Positions 1 to 8,089 are shown, numbered from the stretch's first letter. The stretch is 31,428 nt of DNA from SLNP01 sp964446435 (GCA_964446435.1 CAYUOS010000020.1:1-31428), one strand, 5' to 3'. The notes: a model not told the origin generated them from the sequence alone. Translations and numbers: made by a program.

Positions 1-459
1 TGCCCCGGTTCCCGCGCAATGACAATTGAACGTGACAATGTCGCACTGGCCGGAGGCACAGCACCGGCAGACGCTCCTTCTGAGCTAAGGCAATGGCCTG
101 TGCAGATGCACCTTATCAATCCCAACGCGGGCTACTTCCAGAATTCTGATCTTCTGGTGGCGGCAGACTGTGTTGCATTTGCTGCCGGAAACTTCCATGG
201 GAAATACCTGAAGGGGAAGAGTGTGGCAATCGCTTGTCCGAAGCTAGACAGCAATATGGAGGTTTATGTAAACAAGATCACATCTCTGATTGATGATGCC
301 AAAGTCAATACCATAACTGTCATGATGATGGAAGTGCCATGCTGCGGAGGACTGATGAGGCTCGTAAAGGCAGGAGCCGAAAAGGCTTCCAGAAAAGTAC
401 CGGTTAAACTGGCCATCGTAGGAATCAATGGAGAAGTTATCAAGGAGGAATGGGTGTAG
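1..459 (+). CDS. Iron-sulfur (ferredoxin-like) protein upstream of hcp, 5' truncated
   Basis: The reading frame is open from base 1 (it begins C-P-G-S-R-A before the first ATG at 19), so the window cuts the gene and only the C-terminal ~152 residues are present. The visible part contains S-E-L-R-Q-W-P-V-Q, N-P-N-A-G-Y-F, ADCVAFA and a late E-V-P-C-C-G-G motif. This matches the C-terminal half of the two-[4Fe-4S] ferredoxin-type proteins that sit beside hcp in many anaerobes; the CPGS stretch is the usual linker just after the cluster domain, and the N-terminal cluster cysteines would be off the window. Its place 97 bases before hcp on the same strand suggests it supplies electrons to Hcp; that partner role is inference. 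The stop TAG at 457-459 is clear. Confidence 0.85.
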   Translation, partial: CPGSRAMTIERDNVALAGGTAPADAPSELRQWPVQMHLINPNAGYFQNSDLLVAADCVAFAAGNFHGKYLKGKSVAIACPKLDSNMEVYVNKITSLIDDAKVNTITVMMMEVPCCGGLMRLVKAGAEKASRKVPVKLAIVGINGEVIKEEWV

Positions 460-556
460 TACCGATCAACGGTCAGGTCATTCTGAAATGCAATACCATG
501 ATATTAAATAATTTAACAAGATAGTATTAACAATTTTAAAAGGAAAAGGATTTATT

Positions 557-2203
557 ATGAGTATGTTTTGTTATCAATGCCAGGAGACAGCCAAGGGAAC
601 AGGATGCACAACACGTGGTGTGTGCGGTAAGGATAGTGATGTAGCTGCAATGCAGGACCTCCTGGTCTACGTTACCAAGGGTGTTTCAATACTTGCTTCA
701 ATAGCAAGGGAAAACCACTATTCAAGTGCCAAGGTTGACAGGTATGTACAGGAGGCACTTTTTACAACTATCACCAATGCAAATTTCAACAACGAGAAGA
801 TCATCGAGAAGATATGGCAGGGAATCTCGGTAAGGGAGGAACTACGTAAGGAGATGGCTGAGAAGGGTATAGCAATTCCCGCCACTCTTCACAGCAGTAC
901 AGCATGGACCCCCTCAGATGTCTCCGATATGGAGGCAAGGGCATCGCTGGTTGGAGTGATGGCCACAGCCGATGAGGATATCAGGTCACTCAGGGAACTG
1001 GTCATCTACGGGGTAAAAGGAATGGCTGCATATGCCGAGCATGCCGGCAACCTTGGCCATTCGGCAGATAGCGTTGACGGATTCATACAGAGGGCACTGG
1101 CTGCAACAACAGACGATTCACTATCTGTTGCAGAACTTACGGCGCTCGTACTTGAAACCGGAAAGCACGGAGTTGAGGTGATGGCTCTTCTCGACAAGGC
1201 TAATACATCTTCCTTCGGCAATCCAGAAATAACCGAAGTCAACATAGGTGTAAGAAACAATCCGGCCATACTGATAAGCGGCCATGACCTGAAGGATATG
1301 GAGGAACTTCTCAGGCAGACAGAGGGAACAGGGGTAGATATCTATACTCACAGCGAGATGCTTCCGGCCAACTATTATCCTGCCTTCAAGAAGTACAGCC
1401 ACTTCGTAGGTAACTATGGCAATGCCTGGTGGAAGCAGGCAACTGAGTTTGAGACCTTCAACGGGCCTATTCTGTTCACAACCAACTGTATTGTACCACC
1501 TCGTGAAAGCTACAAGGACAGGGTATATACAACCGGGTCATCAGGTTTTCCGGGAATCACTCATATTAGCGACAGAAAACCGGGTGGAGAGAAAGACTTC
1601 TCACAGATAATTGAGCATGCGAAAAGATGTGCTCCTCCTGTCGAAATCGAAACCGGAACGATCATAGGCGGCTTTGCTCATAACCAGGTTCTTAAGCTTG
1701 CCGACAAGGTTGTTGACGCAGTGAAATCAGGGGCTATAAGGAAATTCTTTGTGATGGCCGGCTGCGATGGAAGAATGAAATCGCGTGACTACTATACCGA
1801 ATTTGCCCGCAAACTTCCAGGCGATACGGTAATACTGACAGCAGGATGTGCGAAATACAGGTACAATAAGCTTCAACTCGGTGACATTAACGGTATTCCA
1901 AGGGTTCTTGATGCAGGCCAGTGCAACGATTCATACTCGCTTGCCATGATTGCTCTCACACTGAAAGAGGTCTTCAGGCTGAATGATATTAACGAACTGC
2001 CGATTGCCTACAATATTGCATGGTACGAGCAGAAAGCGGTAATAGTGCTTCTCGCCCTCCTGTACCTGGGAGTGAAGAACATTCACCTCGGCCCGACCCT
2101 TCCGGCATTCCTTTCACCCAATGTGGCGAAGGTACTTGTTGAGAACTTCGGGATCACCGGCATAACAACAGTTGACGAGGATATGAAGATCTTCCTGAAC
2201 TAA
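557..2203 (+). CDS. hcp: Hydroxylamine reductase / hybrid cluster protein (class I)
   Basis: A 548-residue protein, the normal length for a class I Hcp. The N-terminal cysteines are C5-x2-C8-x8-C17-x5-C23, the spacing of class I (anaerobe, [4Fe-4S]) enzymes rather than the longer spacing of E. coli class II. All seven ligands expected for the hybrid [4Fe-2S-2O] cluster are visible in order: His in ISGHDLKD, Glu in THSEMLP, Cys in TTNCIVPP, Cys in AGCDGR, Cys in TAGCAKYRYNK, Cys in GQCNDS and Glu in AWYEQK. Known activities of the family are hydroxylamine reduction and, physiologically, cytoplasmic NO reduction to N2O. The start is preceded by AGGAAAAGGA 9-18 bases upstream. It follows the ferredoxin-like gene and ends in its own terminator. 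No NsrR/HcpR-type operator could be recognised in 460-556. Confidence 0.97.
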   Translation: MSMFCYQCQETAKGTGCTTRGVCGKDSDVAAMQDLLVYVTKGVSILASIARENHYSSAKVDRYVQEALFTTITNANFNNEKIIEKIWQGISVREELRKEMAEKGIAIPATLHSSTAWTPSDVSDMEARASLVGVMATADEDIRSLRELVIYGVKGMAAYAEHAGNLGHSADSVDGFIQRALAATTDDSLSVAELTALVLETGKHGVEVMALLDKANTSSFGNPEITEVNIGVRNNPAILISGHDLKDMEELLRQTEGTGVDIYTHSEMLPANYYPAFKKYSHFVGNYGNAWWKQATEFETFNGPILFTTNCIVPPRESYKDRVYTTGSSGFPGITHISDRKPGGEKDFSQIIEHAKRCAPPVEIETGTIIGGFAHNQVLKLADKVVDAVKSGAIRKFFVMAGCDGRMKSRDYYTEFARKLPGDTVILTAGCAKYRYNKLQLGDINGIPRVLDAGQCNDSYSLAMIALTLKEVFRLNDINELPIAYNIAWYEQKAVIVLLALLYLGVKNIHLGPTLPAFLSPNVAKVLVENFGITGITTVDEDMKIFLN

Positions 2204-2220
2204 GCAGGTTGATCATAACA

Positions 2221-2258
2221 GAAAACCGGAGGCCGCCAAACCTCCGGTTTTCTTATTT
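2221..2258 (+). terminator. Rho-independent terminator after hcp
   Basis: A 12-bp perfect stem (2221-2232 GAAAACCGGAGG with 2241-2252) closes an 8-base loop and is followed by TTATTT. It lies 17 bases after the hcp stop. The A/T ends make it usable in reverse, so it may also stop transcription coming from the S46 peptidase gene. Confidence 0.9.
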
Positions 2259-2273
2259 CAATTCCCTGCGTCC

Positions 2274-2319
2274 GAACCGAGTCCGGCTTGCCGGGCGAGC
2301 TCGCGACCGAACGGGAGCA
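2274..2319 (+). repeat. Interspersed intergenic element, copy A
   Basis: Bases 2294-2319 match 23956-23981 at 25 of 26 positions (C/T difference at 2312). Both copies are preceded by GAACCGAG (2274-2281 here), 12 bases before the core here and 5 in the other copy. The core holds the perfect palindrome GCGAGCTCGC (2295-2304) and runs directly into a heptamer array. No open reading frame is involved; function unknown. Confidence 0.85.
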
Positions 2320-2320
2320 T

Positions 2321-2390
2321 ACCCGATACCCGATACCTGATACCCGACACCCGATACCCGATACCTGATACCTGATACCTGATACCTGAC
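2321..2390 (+). repeat. Heptanucleotide tandem array, unit ACCYGAT, 10 copies
   Basis: Ten contiguous 7-base units: ACCCGAT or ACCTGAT, with two units ending GAC. The last base overlaps the stop codon (TAG, 2392-2390 on the minus strand) of the S46 peptidase, so the array is exactly the start of that gene's 3' untranslated region. Y at the third position alternates irregularly, which argues for copy-number slippage followed by point change. Confidence 0.95.
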
Positions 2391-4561
2391 TAATTATCTA
2401 TCAACACCATCTCGTCAAGCAGATAACCTGCTCCGGCGAACTTGTCGATGATGAAAAGGGCATATCTGATGTCAATACTTATGTTCCTGCTCTGCTCAGG
2501 ATTAAAGGCCATGTCGCTGGCCACACCCTCCCATGCACGGTCGAAATTGACCCCTATAAGATGACCCTCGGCGTTTATTACCGGACTGCCTGAGTTGCCT
2601 CCGGTAGTATGGTTGGTGGCAATGAAGCATACCGGCACCTCCCCATCCTGGGTATACCTGCCGAAATCCCTCGCCGCGTAAAGGTCGCGAAGTCGCTGGG
2701 GTACATCATAGTCATAGATATCGGGATTGTCTTTCTCCATAATGCCCTTCAGGGTTGTGTAGTGCTTGTGGTAGACAGCATCCCTTGAGTCATAGCCACG
2801 TACCTCACCATAAGCCACCCTGAGTGTTGAGTTGGCATCGGGATAGAAAATCCTGTCGGGCTCAAACTCCATCTGGCCAGCCATATAGATAACATTAAGG
2901 CGCTGAATCTCAGTATTTATCCTGTTAACCTCTCCCCTGTAGTTTTCACCAAGCCATGCATCAACATCCACTGCAAGTATATAGAATGGATCCTTCGCCA
3001 GCTTCTTAGCAGCTGACTTGTTGAAATTCGACAGCAGTGCCACAAGTTTCGACTGGTCGGCAAAATATGTCTTTGAGTACATATCGTCAACAGCAGCAGC
3101 AAAATCTCCACGGTATTTCTGGTTAAGCTTTATGAATTCCGGAGCCTGGCTGGCGGCCGGAACAAGCCTGGAATACAACTCCAGCACTGCCGCTGCAACT
3201 CTCCTGTCTACATTAACATCATAGTTCCTGAAGAACCCTGCTGCTGAACCGGCAGCGTTCTCTGCAGCGCGCCTGACGGCCTCAGCATCGGCCCCCGACT
3301 CAACAAGAGCAACAAGGCTCCTGTAGCCCCTGGCATGCCCTATTGCCTCAATTCCGCTGCTGAAAAAGACCTCGTTGGTGAAATTGTTAACCACATTATA
3401 CTTCACCAGGTCAGAATACAACCGTTCGTACTGCGGCAAAATATCACCATATTTTGCACGCAAGGCCGGCGTGGAATTTGCCCATGCCTGGAACCTCTTT
3501 TCATATTCCCTCTTCTTCTCAATTGTCTTCAGTCTTTCAAGACCCTGCTGCTCGCCTATCCATCTCTTCCATGAATTGGCCACTCCTGATTTCTTCGAAG
3601 CATACTGGATTCTTACCAGCGGACTCTTAGCCATCTCATCCTCATAGATTTCGATCTTCTTTCCGCGAAGCTCAATCATCTTGGGATTTAAATGGTTCTT
3701 AACCATATCGATATGGAACGAAGGAACGTACTGGTTTGTACCACCGGGGTAGCCAAATACCATCGTAAAGTCTCCCTCCTGGACTCCCTTGAGCGAAATC
3801 GGGAAAAAGTAGCCGGGCTTGTAGGGCACATTATCGGCAGAATAGTCAGCAGGTTTATTGTCCTTATCGGCATAAATCCTGAACAGTGAGAAGTCTCCTG
3901 TATGGCGGGGCCAAACCCAGTTATCGGTCTCTCCCCCGAACTTGCCGATGGCCGATGGCGGAGCACCTACGAGCCGCACATCCCGAAAGGTCTCATTAAC
4001 GATAAGGAAGTACTGGTTACCCATAAAGAATGGCCTTACTGCCGCAGAGTAATGTGTGCCTTCAACTGCTTTCTGCCGTATCCTGTTTATGTTACTGTTG
4101 ATGACCCGGTTTCTCTCTTCCTCTCCCATGTTCGCGGTGACACCCGCAAGCACCTGATCGGTAACGTCCTCCATCCACTTCATGAATGTCACTGTGAGCC
4201 TGGGGTTTGGCAACTCCTCAGCTCTCGACATTGCCCAGAAACCATTGGTCAGATAATCATTCTCGAGAGTCGAATGAGACTGTATCTGTCCGTATCCGCA
4301 ATGGTGATTGGTAATCATAAGTCCATCGCCCGAAATCACTTCACCTGTACAACCGCCGCCGAAGATCACAATGGCATCTTTCATGCTCGCCCGGTTCACA
4401 CTGTAAATATCCTCGGCAGAAAGCTTGAAGCCCTTCTCCTGCATCAGTTTAATGTTGTACTTCTCAATGAGGATAGGTATCCACATGCCCTCATCGGCCT
4501 TCGCCGCACCTCTGCAGAGAACAATGGCGGCAACCAGAATCAACAAAAATTTTCTAATCAT
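2390..4561 (-). CDS. S46-family dipeptidyl-peptidase, DPP11-like
   Basis: A 723-residue secreted serine peptidase of family S46 (DPP7/DPP11), full length for the family. Residues 1-22 form a signal peptide (hydrophobic FLLILVAAIVL, cleavage after A-K-A likely). The triad is visible: His87 in TNHHCGY, Asp223 in RHTGDFS and Ser657 in GNSGSP; the His-Asp spacing of 136 agrees with known members. The residue 18 positions after the Ser is Arg675 (VNFDRAW); in Porphyromonas DPP11 an Arg at this spacing confers Asp/Glu specificity at P1, whereas DPP7 has Gly. So removal of dipeptides with acidic P1 residues is predicted, in the periplasm. It starts 15 bases after maf and is the last gene of that cluster. 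The stop codon touches a heptamer array. Confidence 0.93.
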   Translation of the reverse strand: MIRKFLLILVAAIVLCRGAAKADEGMWIPILIEKYNIKLMQEKGFKLSAEDIYSVNRASMKDAIVIFGGGCTGEVISGDGLMITNHHCGYGQIQSHSTLENDYLTNGFWAMSRAEELPNPRLTVTFMKWMEDVTDQVLAGVTANMGEEERNRVINSNINRIRQKAVEGTHYSAAVRPFFMGNQYFLIVNETFRDVRLVGAPPSAIGKFGGETDNWVWPRHTGDFSLFRIYADKDNKPADYSADNVPYKPGYFFPISLKGVQEGDFTMVFGYPGGTNQYVPSFHIDMVKNHLNPKMIELRGKKIEIYEDEMAKSPLVRIQYASKKSGVANSWKRWIGEQQGLERLKTIEKKREYEKRFQAWANSTPALRAKYGDILPQYERLYSDLVKYNVVNNFTNEVFFSSGIEAIGHARGYRSLVALVESGADAEAVRRAAENAAGSAAGFFRNYDVNVDRRVAAAVLELYSRLVPAASQAPEFIKLNQKYRGDFAAAVDDMYSKTYFADQSKLVALLSNFNKSAAKKLAKDPFYILAVDVDAWLGENYRGEVNRINTEIQRLNVIYMAGQMEFEPDRIFYPDANSTLRVAYGEVRGYDSRDAVYHKHYTTLKGIMEKDNPDIYDYDVPQRLRDLYAARDFGRYTQDGEVPVCFIATNHTTGGNSGSPVINAEGHLIGVNFDRAWEGVASDMAFNPEQSRNISIDIRYALFIIDKFAGAGYLLDEMVLIDN

Positions 4562-4576
4562 AAAATCAGGTTTTAG

Positions 4577-5164
4577 TTATTTGACAAACTCGTTAAGCTC
4601 ACTATATAATCTACTCACAGGCAAGCCGATAACATTGAAGTACGAACCTTCAATCCTTTCAGTCGCCACATATCCAATCCACTCCTGAATGCCGTACCCC
4701 CCGGCCTTATCGTACGGACTGAAATTATCGACATAATACTCAATTTCATCCTCCGCTATCTGCCTGAAAGCCACTACAGTCTCGACAGAAAAGCTTCTCT
4801 GCCTTCCGGCCGTCATCAGGCACACACCCGTAATCACCAGGTGCTCACGCCCCGACAGCAGCCTCAGAAACTCAATTGCCTCGTCCCTCGATGCGGGCTT
4901 CGGCAGCAACCTGTCGCCACACAGCACAATCGTATCTGCCGTAATAAGTATTTGTCGGGAACCAAGGCCACCACCAAGCTTCTCGGCCTTCGCCTCCGCG
5001 AGAAAGATGGCATTCTCTTTCAGTGGAACCGAAGGCGGGCACTCTTCATCGATATCAGGATCAGCGACATCGAATGCAAACCCGAGGGCAGCAAACAACT
5101 CCCGCCTCCTCGGTGAGACAGAGCCCAGAATAATATGGTAATCCTTCAGTCTGTCAGCGAGCAT
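4577..5164 (-). CDS. maf: Maf-family nucleoside triphosphate pyrophosphatase (dTTP/UTP type)
   Basis: 195 residues, normal for Maf. Visible motifs are the N-terminal LGSVSPRRREL substrate loop, ENA..LAEAKAEKL, the ITADTIV segment with the catalytic Asp, KP in LLPKPAS, AGGYGIQEW and GSYFNVIGLP. The last two are features of the YhdE/BsMaf branch that hydrolyses dTTP, UTP and modified pyrimidine nucleotides to the monophosphate plus pyrophosphate (house-cleaning, and linked to septum control in Bacillus). The gene begins one base after the stop of the prenyltransferase gene and lies 15 bases before the S46 peptidase, so it is surely cotranscribed with both. No odd residues were noticed. Confidence 0.95.
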   Translation of the reverse strand: MLADRLKDYHIILGSVSPRRRELFAALGFAFDVADPDIDEECPPSVPLKENAIFLAEAKAEKLGGGLGSRQILITADTIVLCGDRLLPKPASRDEAIEFLRLLSGREHLVITGVCLMTAGRQRSFSVETVVAFRQIAEDEIEYYVDNFSPYDKAGGYGIQEWIGYVATERIEGSYFNVIGLPVSRLYSELNEFVK

Positions 5165-5165
5165 A

Positions 5166-6143
5166 TCAGTAAAGAGCGGCAGTGAGTATTAACCTGACAA
5201 CAAAAATATACAATAGTCCCATAAGCATGATAATCTTCATAACGCTGCTGGCAGCATGAAAATGCTTCCTTCCCCTGCCGGTCATTACCATAAATATCAC
5301 CAGCAGTAGCGGCAACGCGATGGCAACAGAAATGTAGACAAGAGTGGTTGTATCCCTCACGAACAGGAACCATACAACGTATAGTGTTACCAGAATACTC
5401 ACCACCAGCGCAGTCACAATCAGTTTCGAACTGCGGATACCAGCCACTACGGGAAGTGTGTTGCGGCCATACTCAAGATCTCCCTCGTAATCTTCAATGT
5501 CCTTGACTATCTCACGGGCAAGGGTTGTAAGGAAGGCAAACAGTGAGAAACCTCCAGTCCAGAAAAACAGCAGCTTGTAATCAGGATGATCCATGGCATT
5601 TGTCGAGTAATACTCATACATGGCCGGAAACTCGTAGAACACAACCATGAATGGCACCAGGGCTGTCAACAATGCAACAAGTATGTTCCCTATAAGGAAC
5701 TGCCTCTTATAACTTGCCGAGTAGAACCATAGCAGTCCCGAAACGAGCAGAAATAGCGTACCAAGCCAGAAGTACCCTACCCGCCAGGAGACGTAGAAGC
5801 CTGCGAACACCCCGGCAATATTGAAGATATTGTGCATCATCATCGCCCTGCGTCTCGGAATCGCGGTTCCCACAATGACAGTACCCCTGTTGATGATATC
5901 GGTCTTGATGTCAAAGTAATCATTGATAACATAACCGCCGGCTGTGAGGCATACCGTTGCAAATACCAGCATGATGAAGTCGAACCAGTGCATTCTGAGC
6001 AACACCGGCTGCATGTCGCCTGCAACATTAAGTACCAGCATCTCGGCCGCAAGGGAGGCCAGTAACACATACCTCACCAGCACCATTGTGATGATTACAA
6101 TGAGGAGGTTCTTCCAACGTATTACCCTCATGAACTCTTTCAT
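5166..6143 (-). CDS. UbiA-family prenyltransferase
   Basis: 325 residues, polytopic (about 8-9 hydrophobic segments). The two Asp-rich motifs that bind prenyl diphosphate through Mg2+ are present: N74-D75-Y-F-D78-I-K-T-D82 and D215-I-E-D218-Y-E-G-D222. The extended second motif, followed by GRNTLPVVAG, resembles the Bacteroidota group usually annotated geranylgeranylglycerol-phosphate geranylgeranyltransferase-like, but the true acceptor in bacteria of this kind is not established, so no gene symbol is given. Membrane enzyme. It starts 3 bases after the KdsC-like phosphatase and ends one base before maf. The neighbours do not reveal its substrate; menaquinone synthesis (MenA) is an alternative. 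Confidence 0.88.
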   Translation of the reverse strand: MKEFMRVIRWKNLLIVIITMVLVRYVLLASLAAEMLVLNVAGDMQPVLLRMHWFDFIMLVFATVCLTAGGYVINDYFDIKTDIINRGTVIVGTAIPRRRAMMMHNIFNIAGVFAGFYVSWRVGYFWLGTLFLLVSGLLWFYSASYKRQFLIGNILVALLTALVPFMVVFYEFPAMYEYYSTNAMDHPDYKLLFFWTGGFSLFAFLTTLAREIVKDIEDYEGDLEYGRNTLPVVAGIRSSKLIVTALVVSILVTLYVVWFLFVRDTTTLVYISVAIALPLLLVIFMVMTGRGRKHFHAASSVMKIIMLMGLLYIFVVRLILTAALY

Positions 6144-6146
6144 ACT

Positions 6147-6668
6147 CTACCAGTTGAATGCATCATCGTCCATCCACTTTTTGTGCAGGCGCATCACCTG
6201 CTCTATAACGTCCCTGGCGCAACCATCGCCTCCCCGCTTATCGGAAATATAGACCGATATCTGCTTTATCTCGCTGTCAGCATCAGCCGGACAGACCGGA
6301 ATGCCGACACTCCTCATTATCTGGTAATCGGGAATGTCATCTCCCATGTAGAGTATCTCCTCACTGTCAAGCGAGTACTTTTCGACCAGCTGCTTGAAAT
6401 GCTCAATTTTGGAGCGGCTGTTCATGTAGATGTCTTTTATGCCCAGGCCCTGAAGCCTCTTCACATACTCTTTTGACTTGCCGCCCGAGATTACTGCCAC
6501 CCTGTAGCCTTTTCTCACAGCAAGCTGCAATGCGTATCCGTCACGCAGGTTTATCGTTCGCGAGGGCAGACCGAATGAATTCATCGGAATTGTCTGGTGT
6601 GAAAGCACACCATCGATGTCAAAAATAAACACCCTTACCCTGCCCAGTTTTTCCTTGAAATTGCTCAT
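6147..6668 (-). CDS. kdsC: HAD phosphatase, KdsC-like (3-deoxy-manno-octulosonate-8-phosphatase)
   Basis: 173 residues, the size of the cap-less C0 HAD subfamily III. Motif I is F-I-F-D17-I-D19-G-V, motif II is the Ser61 in VISGG, Lys87 fills motif III, and motif IV is M-G109-D-D-I-P-D114. The C-terminal SDKRGGDGCARDVIEQV segment is the loop that closes the neighbouring subunit's active site in KdsC tetramers. Known reaction: hydrolysis of KDO-8-phosphate to KDO and phosphate for lipid A core synthesis, in the cytosol. Its ATG overlaps the stop of the DUF2520 gene by 4 bases (ATGA), suggesting translational coupling. A related sugar-acid phosphatase cannot be excluded because no kdsA/kdsB lies in view. 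Confidence 0.88.
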   Translation of the reverse strand: MSNFKEKLGRVRVFIFDIDGVLSHQTIPMNSFGLPSRTINLRDGYALQLAVRKGYRVAVISGGKSKEYVKRLQGLGIKDIYMNSRSKIEHFKQLVEKYSLDSEEILYMGDDIPDYQIMRSVGIPVCPADADSEIKQISVYISDKRGGDGCARDVIEQVMRLHKKWMDDDAFNW

Positions 6669-7444
6669 TCTTTAGTTTTGGCCGCCTGTTTTATGATTGA
6701 GTCGCTTACTATCCTGTAAAGGTTCATTAAATCGTCTGAGAAAGATAATAATCCCAGATGTTTTTCAATAGTACTTATGTCATTTCTTATCGCCGGGCCT
6801 GTTTGTGCCGCAGAAGGACCCATGTCAAGGGCCTTCTGGAGTGTTTCCCTTACAAGCGGCCCGAATACTGACCTGTCAATGCCGGCCCTTTCGGCTGTGC
6901 TGATTCCTGCATAAAGCATATGGTTAACAAAGTTGCACACGAATACCGCGGAAAGGTGCAGGATTCTCCTGTCAGCAGAATCGAGATGATGACTCCTGGC
7001 GCCAAGGGCATGAACCATTTCGTCTACTGATGCGTGTGTATTATCATCAGAGGCCTCCGTGAAAAATGGTACCTCCGCGATATTAACATGCCTGTTAATG
7101 GTAAATGTCTGCAGGGGGTACAACACCCCGTGGCGCAGTATGGAAGAAGGAAACAGATCAATACCCGTGCTGCCCGAAGTATGTACCACCACCACTGAAG
7201 GCGGGGCCTCAAGCCTTGAAACTACTTCGGCTATTGCATCATCGGGAACCGCTAACAGAACATAGTCGGTTGAGACCGGAATAACAAAGCTATCGAGCAC
7301 TTCTGAACCTGTAATCACAGCCAGTGCCTGTGCTGTCTTACGATTCCTTGAAATGATTCCGCGAATTCTGTACCCCGACTGGTGAAAAGCCACAGCCAGT
7401 GCTTGTGCCACCCTTCCCGAACCTATAATGGTCAGCTCTTTCAA
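6665..7444 (-). CDS. Rossmann-like / DUF2520 domain protein
   Basis: About 259 residues from a TTG codon at 7444-7442. An N-terminal NAD(P)-binding fold (ELTIIGSGRVAQALA, ...GIISRN) is followed by an all-helical C-terminal half with H-T-S-G-S-T-G-I-D near the middle and H-L-S-A-V-F-V-C-N-F-V-N-H-M-L, typical of the F420/ProC-like DUF2520 family. Enzymatic role is unknown. Start choice: the frame is open to another TTG at 7510, but this adds 22 residues ahead of the beta-strand of the nucleotide-binding fold, and a TAATTTTG -7 box lies inside that extension; family members begin right before the E-L-T-I-I-G strand. There is no ATG choice. It is the first gene of the five-gene minus-strand cluster. 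Confidence 0.85.
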   Translation of the reverse strand: MKELTIIGSGRVAQALAVAFHQSGYRIRGIISRNRKTAQALAVITGSEVLDSFVIPVSTDYVLLAVPDDAIAEVVSRLEAPPSVVVVHTSGSTGIDLFPSSILRHGVLYPLQTFTINRHVNIAEVPFFTEASDDNTHASVDEMVHALGARSHHLDSADRRILHLSAVFVCNFVNHMLYAGISTAERAGIDRSVFGPLVRETLQKALDMGPSAAQTGPAIRNDISTIEKHLGLLSFSDDLMNLYRIVSDSIIKQAAKTKE

Positions 7445-7471
7445 CGCAGGTCTCAATTTTCGTGAAATATA

Positions 7472-7479
7472 CAAAATTA
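7472..7479 (-). promoter_or_regulatory. Possible -7 box of the DUF2520-kdsC-ubiA-maf-S46 cluster
   Basis: TAATTTTG on the minus strand fits the Bacteroidota TAnnTTTG -7 consensus. It lies 27 bases ahead of the TTG at 7444. The only TTTG upstream (7493-7496) is 13 bases away, shorter than the preferred 18-21, so the site is weak evidence. Confidence 0.4.
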
Positions 7480-7565
7480 CAGCAAGATACTTCAAATTAA
7501 GTACCCTCAACTGTTGTCAGCGGAATGTAATTGATGAACCTCAGGCCCTTAAAGCAGGGCAGACT

Positions 7566-7973
7566 CTATTTTTTCTTGCCGTACAGATCCTCCTCAATCC
7601 CCTTTACCTCAATCTGGTAAACCCTGTATGAAGGCTGGTAGTACATGTAGTTACTACTGTTATACAGATAGTTGCACTCATAGTATGCATCACCCGTTAC
7701 CAGAAGAAGAGCGGGGGAGGTAAAATCCTTAAGATAGGTCATCCACTCTGATGGATTGCAGAAAAAATATGTGGCATATGGATTTACGGAGGGGCTGAAG
7801 CTTGCCGTATTGTCTTCGATGCTGAAATATATCCTTACCGGTTCCTTGTTAAGGGTTTGCACCACATCCTTACCGCAACCGCACCTTGGTTGCTTCTTAC
7901 AACCTGAATAGCCGGTAATTGGCATTAATATGACTGCAATTACCAGTAGTTTCCTTAATACGACTTTTACCAT
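7566..7973 (-). CDS. Small predicted lipoprotein of unknown function
   Basis: 135 residues, not recognised. The N-terminus has a basic start (MVKVVLRK), a hydrophobic stretch and G-Y-S-G-C25-K-K, a plausible signal peptidase II site, so the protein is probably anchored in a membrane through Cys25. Two further cysteines follow at once (C31, C33). The rest is rich in Tyr and aromatic residues (YYECNYLYNSSNYMYY). The ATG at 7973 is supported by AGGAAGG 6-12 bases upstream, an unusually good ribosome site here, and by a consensus promoter at 8008-8037. It stands alone between the rpoC transcript end and the DUF2520 cluster, so its context gives no function. Confidence 0.75.
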   Translation of the reverse strand: MVKVVLRKLLVIAVILMPITGYSGCKKQPRCGCGKDVVQTLNKEPVRIYFSIEDNTASFSPSVNPYATYFFCNPSEWMTYLKDFTSPALLLVTGDAYYECNYLYNSSNYMYYQPSYRVYQIEVKGIEEDLYGKKK

Positions 7974-8007
7974 TGCCTTCCTACAAGTTACTGTACTTTA
8001 CAACGAA

Positions 8008-8037
8008 CAAAGTTAAAACAATATTGCGGCATACAAA
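8008..8037 (-). promoter_or_regulatory. Bacteroidota-type promoter of the small lipoprotein
   Basis: On the minus strand TTTG (8037-8034), an 18-base spacer and TAACTTTG (8015-8008), a perfect TAnnTTTG. Expected transcription start is near 8001, giving a leader of about 28 bases. The -33 box lies in the A/T tract of the preceding terminator. Confidence 0.75.
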
Positions 8038-8075
8038 AAAAAAGCCGCCGGTAAGATTTATTCCGGCGGCTTTTT
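8035..8075 (-). terminator. Rho-independent terminator of the rpoBC-DUF3467 transcript
   Basis: Perfect 8-bp G/C stem (8044-8051 with 8063-8070), extended by A-T pairs on both sides, loop of 11 bases, and a run of nine T on the minus strand at 8043-8035. It follows the DUF3467 stop by 14 bases. Confidence 0.93.
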
Positions 8076-8089
8076 GCACGCTTGGCATA

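Noticed and set aside
2321..2390. Possible CRISPR array
   Set aside because: Units are 7 bases with no spacers; this is a simple tandem repeat.
3902..4576. 224-residue open frame on the plus strand
   Set aside because: Lies wholly antisense to the well-supported S46 peptidase, with no recognisable domain and no promoter or ribosome site.
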